This document shows positions 59,014 through 64,000 of a stretch of DNA of 64,000 nt, in pieces (the stretch's first letter is position 1; each line of letters begins with the position of its first letter). The position numbers and the translations under genes are program-made. Under the pieces are notes generated by a model. It did no database searches. It was not told where the DNA came from and saw only the letters and a list, made by a program, of their open reading frames with translations. The DNA comes from Ecdyonurus torrentis (taxonomy: Eukaryota > Arthropoda > Insecta > Ephemeroptera > Heptageniidae), in the NCBI GenBank assembly GCA_949318235.1, contig OX439132.1, positions 43,588,831 through 43,652,830 of the forward strand. Direction: 5' to 3'.

Positions 59014-60435
59014 ATGACTGCTATGGAGTGCAGATCAACCAAACATGTTGAAACTTTCTACTCAAAAGTTCGATTTCTAGCCGTAATAAGTAAAATCTGG
59101 TCTTCGTTTCCTTTAGGATATACATTGAAGAAAGATGGTCGAAAATTAAGCCATAGTTTTTTCTCATTAATTTACGTGTACGATGTAATTAGTGTTTGTA
59201 CTTACATGGCTTGGTTTATTTATGAATGTGTGAATTTAATTGATCCAGCTACTAGTGAAATTGAAATTACTTTAGTAATCTGGCTTACACTTACCTGTTT
59301 CCAAGTTGCTTTTCGTGGATCTATTCAGTTTTTTGTCGTCCATGCATTTGCAAGTAGATTACCGGCATTGTTTTCTGCTCTAGAAGAATATTGTCAGGAA
59401 ACTGGAGTCAATATAATTAAATTTAAAACAAGAAAAAATTGCTGTAGTAGATGTATCAACCAAATTTTATCAATTATTTGGACCATTATAATTTTATCTT
59501 TAATCCAATCAATATCTCTATTTTTCTTTCAACAACTTGACCCTTCAATCACGATACAGACAGCATTACCTGTAGCAACATCTTATATGCTGGCTAATAT
59601 ATGGAAAGAACTACCTATGATAATGTTTGCGAAAATTACAATTCAGATTACAAAACGTTTCTCAGAAGTAAAAGATGAATTGAAACGTATTAGAGAGAAC
59701 AATAATAAGGCAGAGAATTGGACACAAGATTTAGAACGTCTAAGACTGCAGCATGGAGCACTCTCACGTATCGTGACACTTCTGCAGTTTTGCTATGGAA
59801 CACAACTTGTTGTGAACATCATGTTCCTGGTCGTGGAAATTGTGCTTCAACTTTTCGTCTTTTTCATCGTCACGAAGAGCGAGAATATTGCACTTCTTGG
59901 ACTTGCCTTCTATTATCTACTTATGGGGCTAATATTGCTATCCATAGTTGAACGAATGGAACGTACGGTACGTTAAAACAAAATTAGTTAGTACTCAGAA
60001 TAATAATAATTAGCAATAAAACTGAATAATAATAAATATATAACACAACCAATAATGATGGTCATTAATATAACTTGTTTTGCAGCTTAAAAATTTACTC
60101 ATAAATTTTTATTGACATATATAGAAAAAAGTTTCTGATTATGACGTGATTTTCAAAAATTAATTAAAAAAACTTAATGAAACTCAAAAATTAGAAATTC
60201 ACATATCTATCGCTTCAGGACATCGGCTTCTTTCAGAATATAGAAAATTACCCTCCTTTTTTTAGTGCTACTCATTAAGGATGTTTTCAATAGTTTTCAA
60301 ATATGATAGTTTTCAAATATGATAGTTTACAATTATTCGAGAAATAAATTGTTTTCTCTTAATCAACTGATAAAATCGTTGTTATGTACTTCATATTCAA
60401 TCATTTACTCATCATGTATACTATGAATTCATTTG

Positions 60436-60472
<37 letters not shown>

Positions 60473-61787
60473 CATTAATGAATGAAAATATGTTTTACAG
60501 TATATCTGACTTTCTGACAGTTAATATTGTCAAATATAATTAAGACATATTTTGCTGTACATTTAATATTATTTGTTGTATGTATGTTGTGTTTTGACTT
60601 GACTTGTTCTACTCTGTATAAAAGACATGGAACGTAATAAAATTAACCTTATATCTAATAGTAACTCTTATTGTACTTGCTAAGGACCACGCTGTACTGG
60701 AGGAGATAGCAGCTTTTGAAGTGTCCTCTGCTGACATACAACAACATCTGCAGGTAATTACAAATTAAAAGTTATTAATTAATATTAAAAAAATCTTCAA
60801 TTCACATTCATTATATTGACGATTAAATGATCTCATCCCGTTACTATAGCCTATTGGTCAGAATTATTATTGACATTTGATTTCAGATTCAACTATTCAC
60901 ATCACAAATAACCGCGAGGCCAGTTAAATTTTCTGCTTCTGGATACTTCAGTGTGAACAATGCGTTGATGTGTTCGGTAAGACAATTAACTTACAAAATA
61001 ACTTCAATATTTGGCTTTTATAAATTATATCAGGGATAAATTAAATTTATCTAAAAAAAAAAAAAAAACTTTTTTTTGTTTTTTGTTTTTATTGAAAAAC
61101 TTTAGTAAAGTTTTTTTGTTATGTGTTTTGAAAATAAACTGATGTTTTAATTTTTATGAACAAGCAATAATAATTCATCAAAAGAGAGTTACAATTTCAA
61201 TGTTGACGTGTAAAAAAAAAAAAAAAAAAAAAAACTTTACTAAGTTTTTTTGTTATACATCAATATTATTCCTCATAAAGTTGCTAACTATTTCCCTTCA
61301 ACATAGAAATAATTTGATAGAAATTATTAATAGAAATTAGTTGATAGAAATTATTTGCTTGCATAATCAACAGAAGTTTTTACACATCTTTAATGACTGC
61401 TGCTTGCATTTTTTTTTGTAGTTAAATACTTAAATGTGTTTTAAATATCTCTATTTAAAAAATATCTGGATTAAGATTAAATTATTAGTATCAATTCTGG
61501 ATATAATATTAAAAAATAGATGACCCCTAAGGGAATAGTTCCGTAATACTCAAGTATAGAAATAATTGTGAGCGTATGTGTGTTGATTGGCTCGTGTGAA
61601 GCCAGTAACATCCATTAAAGCAATGACAATGCGTGACGTAATATGGTGTTGATTTCAGATTCTTGGTGCCGTGGCGACGTATCTTGTGATGATGGTCCAG
61701 TTCGGGCCTTACATCAACACACAGTATGGAAATGAAACCCATTCTCTGAGTCGGTTTATAAAATTTATTTTAGAGCACCGCCAATAA
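59014..61787 (+). CDS. GR-D: gustatory receptor, complete, 413 residues
   Basis: Exons 59014-59967, 60685-60753, 60887-60976 and 61659-61787, phase 0 throughout. Array motifs: FPLGYTLKKDGRKLSHSF, LEEYCQETGVNIIKF (Cys where the others have His), LANIWKELPMIMFAKITIQI, LRLQHGALSRIVTLLQFCYG. The C-terminal exons give IQLFTSQITARPVKFSASGY and TYLVMMVQF. The tail after helix 7 is the longest of the set (about 20 residues past the neighbours' pattern). The exon 2 acceptor is GCTAAG, not the TTTCAG of the others, and it lies directly behind a LINE tail. Role as for the other GRs; ligand unknown. Confidence 0.88.
60140..60660 (+). repeat. GR-D intron 1: MITE remnant, (TC)n and LINE tail
   Basis: TTTCAAAAATTAATTAAAAA and AACTCAAAAATTAGAAATTC (about 60150-60250) match the block order of 56038-56271. 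A (TC)n tract lies at about 60439-60468. TTTTGACTTGACTTGTTCTA, AAAGACATGGAACGTAATAA (about 60593-60643) is the tail of the LINE at 5238-5816, ending about 40 bases before exon 2. Confidence 0.65.
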
Positions 61788-61891
61788 TAAAGACTAAAAT
61801 AAAATAAAATAGAGTGTAATTTTATTTTATATTCTAAAAGAAGACAATGTCCTGAATCGATTGTTACGCGAGCTTGTAATTTTTAAGTTCA

Positions 61892-62203
61892 TTAAAGGCG
61901 TAAACACCTTGAACAAAAAAGTTGCGTAATATCCTAACAAACCTGAAAATCAACGTTGATTTGGCCAGAGTAATATATTTCTCATTTATTTTTCATTCAC
62001 AAAATGACACTGGCGGTCACTGACGTCACAGCTCACCCGGTTTACGCGCAAAACAAAAGCGAGCTGTGACGTCAGTGACCGCCAGTGGCATTTTGTGAAT
62101 GGAAAATAAATTAGAAATAAATTACTCCGGCCAAATCAACGTTGATTTTCAGGTTTGTTAGGATATTACGCAACTTTTTTGTTCAAGGTGTTTACGCCTT
62201 TAA
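61892..62203. mobile_element. TTAA-flanked palindromic MITE, family 1, best-preserved copy
   Basis: TTAAAGGCGTAAACACCTTG, CAACAAACCTGAAAATCAAC-type arm and TTTTCATTCACAAAATGACA are mirrored through TGACGTCACAGC/GAGCTGTGACGTCA to CAAGGTGTTTACGCCTTTAA. It lies about 105 bases after the GR-D stop codon. Confidence 0.85.
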
Positions 62204-62877
62204 CTATTTTTAATTAATATTTTGAAAATCGAAAAATGATGTCACGGGTGTTAAATGGCATAGGAAAAAATGACCACCAGTGACGTCATTTCGCAACTTT
62301 CAGAAATTAATTAAAATTCTAATTAAACTAAATTAAAAAAAAAACATTGCAATCTCTTGATTCAGAACAATGTCCCCTTGTAGAATATGAAATAAAATTA
62401 CCACCTAATTTTTTAAGTCTTCTTCAATGCACCATTATAAATGTATTATCTTAACAAATGTAACTGAAACACAATTAAAAAATAAATAATATAATTAAAA
62501 ATAAGTTCCTTTAATTGTACAATAATTATAACATAATATAAAACTAAAATATTACAATAAACTAAAAACACTTATCGTATAAATTTAAAATACGTAATGT
62601 AATAAAAATAAACTTTTAATCGTAGATGAATCATAACATAATACTGTAACATACTGAAGTTTCTTAAGTGAAATGAAATTTTAAAATACTATAATAGCGC
62701 TTTATTAACTGAAACTCCCATAATCATAATTCAGCAAAAATTTAAATATAAATAGTTCCAAATTGTATGTTGGTAATTTAGTATTGATCGTAGTTAGAGC
62801 GATACTTAACCCTAAAAATGAGTATTTTTTTTTTCTAAAACAATTCAATAGTAATCACTAATCAGTCATTTATTTGG
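62204..62877. other. Intergenic GR-D/GR-E
   Basis: 62207-62320 is a relative of the 56038 palindrome (AAAATGATGTCACGGGTG against CAGTGACGTCATTTCGC). The rest is AT-rich with nothing recognisable. Confidence 0.5.
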
Positions 62878-63100
62878 CTTTTTTAGTCCTGGGATAAGTG
62901 AGCCCCGCGAGGGTAACGATATAGGGTACTGTTACATGCACTACGAGAGTAAAAAACATGTGCTCCCTGCTCTACCTGCTAAGCTTACCTGAGAAGGTGT
63001 ACAGATTTTTTACTCAGTATACTGTAAAGGAAATCTACTATATCAGAGTTTTCCTCATTATCCTCGTGGGGCTCGCTTATCCTGCGGGCTAGAAAAGTCA
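62878..63100. mobile_element. MITE with GGGATAAGTGAGCCCC termini
   Basis: GACTTTTTTAGTCC-like left end with GGGATAAGTGAGCCCCGCGA (from CTTTTTTAGTCCTGGG) is mirrored by TCGTGGGGCTCGCTTATCCT and GCGGGCTAGAAAAGTC. Confidence 0.75.
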
Positions 63101-63586
63101 AAGAAACATCTTATTTCTATTGAACTATTTTAGAGAAGAACAAAAAAAAATATATATATTTTTAGGATTGTGTATCGCTTCAATATAATGCATTGAAAGA
63201 GTGTATTGTATGTTGGCAGCATCGGTCCTTACAAAATTGCATTATTTTCAAAGTTTAATAATAAGTACTATGGTTTAAGTTATTTCTACATATTTAATGA
63301 GTTTCGATGTTTCTAAACCTGCCTTAATTTTTTCACACACAGCAATATTTTAAGGTAATATATTTATCGCTTTTTACTGTATTTTATATCAATATAACAA
63401 AATACACAAATATGGAAATTTCCATCAACTGTGATCGAGAGATAAATAATAAAATTGATAAAATAAAAACATGATCCATCACTCTCGTATATACTTGAGA
63501 TACTACCCAAAAAAATAATGTCCATCTGTCAGTTTGATAAATATAGCTTATATAATAATTTATAAGAAAATAAGTTTAGTTTTACG
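63101..63586. other. Upstream region of GR-E
   Basis: AT-rich; no repeat or promoter element can be assigned. Confidence 0.35.
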
Positions 63587-64000
63587 ATGACCGTCACCGA
63601 GTTACCAAGTGAAAAATCAGACCCAAACTCTGAAAATATTTCATTTTATTCCTCTGTTAAACCTCTAGCAGTTCTAAGCAAGTTTCTTGGTGCTTTTCCT
63701 TTAAAGAATACATTAAGTAAAGATGGTCGCAATCTTGGTTTTACCTGGTTATGTTTGAGTCACTTGTGGGATGTAATCGTGTGCGTTTTTGTAATTGCTG
63801 CTTTCCTGATAGTGTGTTTAGAGTTTTTAACGGACCCGGAATATGTAAATGCTAACACTAACAGTAACAACACATCACTATGGTTGCTCTTTACATGTTA
63901 CTTCGTATCTGTACGTGGAGTTATTCAATTCATCACAGTTCACTTCTACGCACAATATTTTCCCAAGTTATTTCAAATGATAGAAAAATATCATCAAGAA
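63587..64000 (+). CDS. GR-E: gustatory receptor, 5' part only (138 codons)
   Basis: Open from ATG 63587 (ACGATGACC, start MTVTELPSEK) to the right edge with no stop. It shows the array motifs FPLKNTLSKDGRNLGFTW, HLWDVIVCVFV, VSVRGVIQFITVHFYA and the beginning of the EKYHQE motif. By alignment with its neighbours about 180 codons of exon 1 and three short exons should follow beyond the window. The start resembles GR-A (MTVTE...), suggesting these two are close relatives. Confidence 0.85.
   Translation, partial: MTVTELPSEKSDPNSENISFYSSVKPLAVLSKFLGAFPLKNTLSKDGRNLGFTWLCLSHLWDVIVCVFVIAAFLIVCLEFLTDPEYVNANTNSNNTSLWLLFTCYFVSVRGVIQFITVHFYAQYFPKLFQMIEKYHQE

Overview
The window looks like AT-rich nuclear DNA of an arthropod. 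The evidence is a tandem array of seven-transmembrane gustatory receptor (GR) genes with the arthropod C-terminal TYhhhhhQF signature and three conserved phase-0 introns, a stathmin-like gene with long introns, and dense simple repeats and MITEs. I cannot name the species. There are no prokaryotic features.

Layout. Positions 1-2120 hold satellite-like repeats, a (GATA)n tract and a foldback element. Positions 3435-16685 hold a stathmin-like gene on the minus strand in six coding exons, with a probable further 5' coding exon near 20867-21040; its introns carry a LINE fragment, MITEs, a tRNA-like palindromic element and microsatellites. Positions 21685-28461 form one giant inverted repeat with arms of about 2.85 kb and a 25-base spacer. 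Each arm carries its own later transposon insertion. From 29884 to the right edge lie five GR genes on the plus strand, called GR-A to GR-E here. Four are complete (409, 402, 406 and 413 residues) and the fifth runs off the end.

The most striking object is an 11.8-kb Polinton/Maverick-type element (42418-54232) inside intron 1 of GR-C. It has a perfect 6-bp target duplication (AATAAT), inverted termini that begin AG and end CT, and a protein-primed family B DNA polymerase with zinc fingers. It also carries a small spliced gene (possible OB-fold protein), a BIR-domain protein with an exonuclease-like N-terminal half, a short protein with the two hallmark motifs of PPP1R15/GADD34-type eIF2-alpha phosphatase regulators, and a Polinton-associated gene of unknown function broken by one TGA. 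I see no integrase, packaging ATPase, protease or capsid gene. It therefore looks like a reduced element that kept replication plus two putative host-defence-suppressing genes. The receptor exons on both sides stay intact and in phase.

The non-genic DNA is mostly transposon debris. Several MITE families insert at TTAA. The palindrome TGACGTCA (a CRE/ATF-type site) recurs about 23 times, mostly inside otherwise different MITE families.
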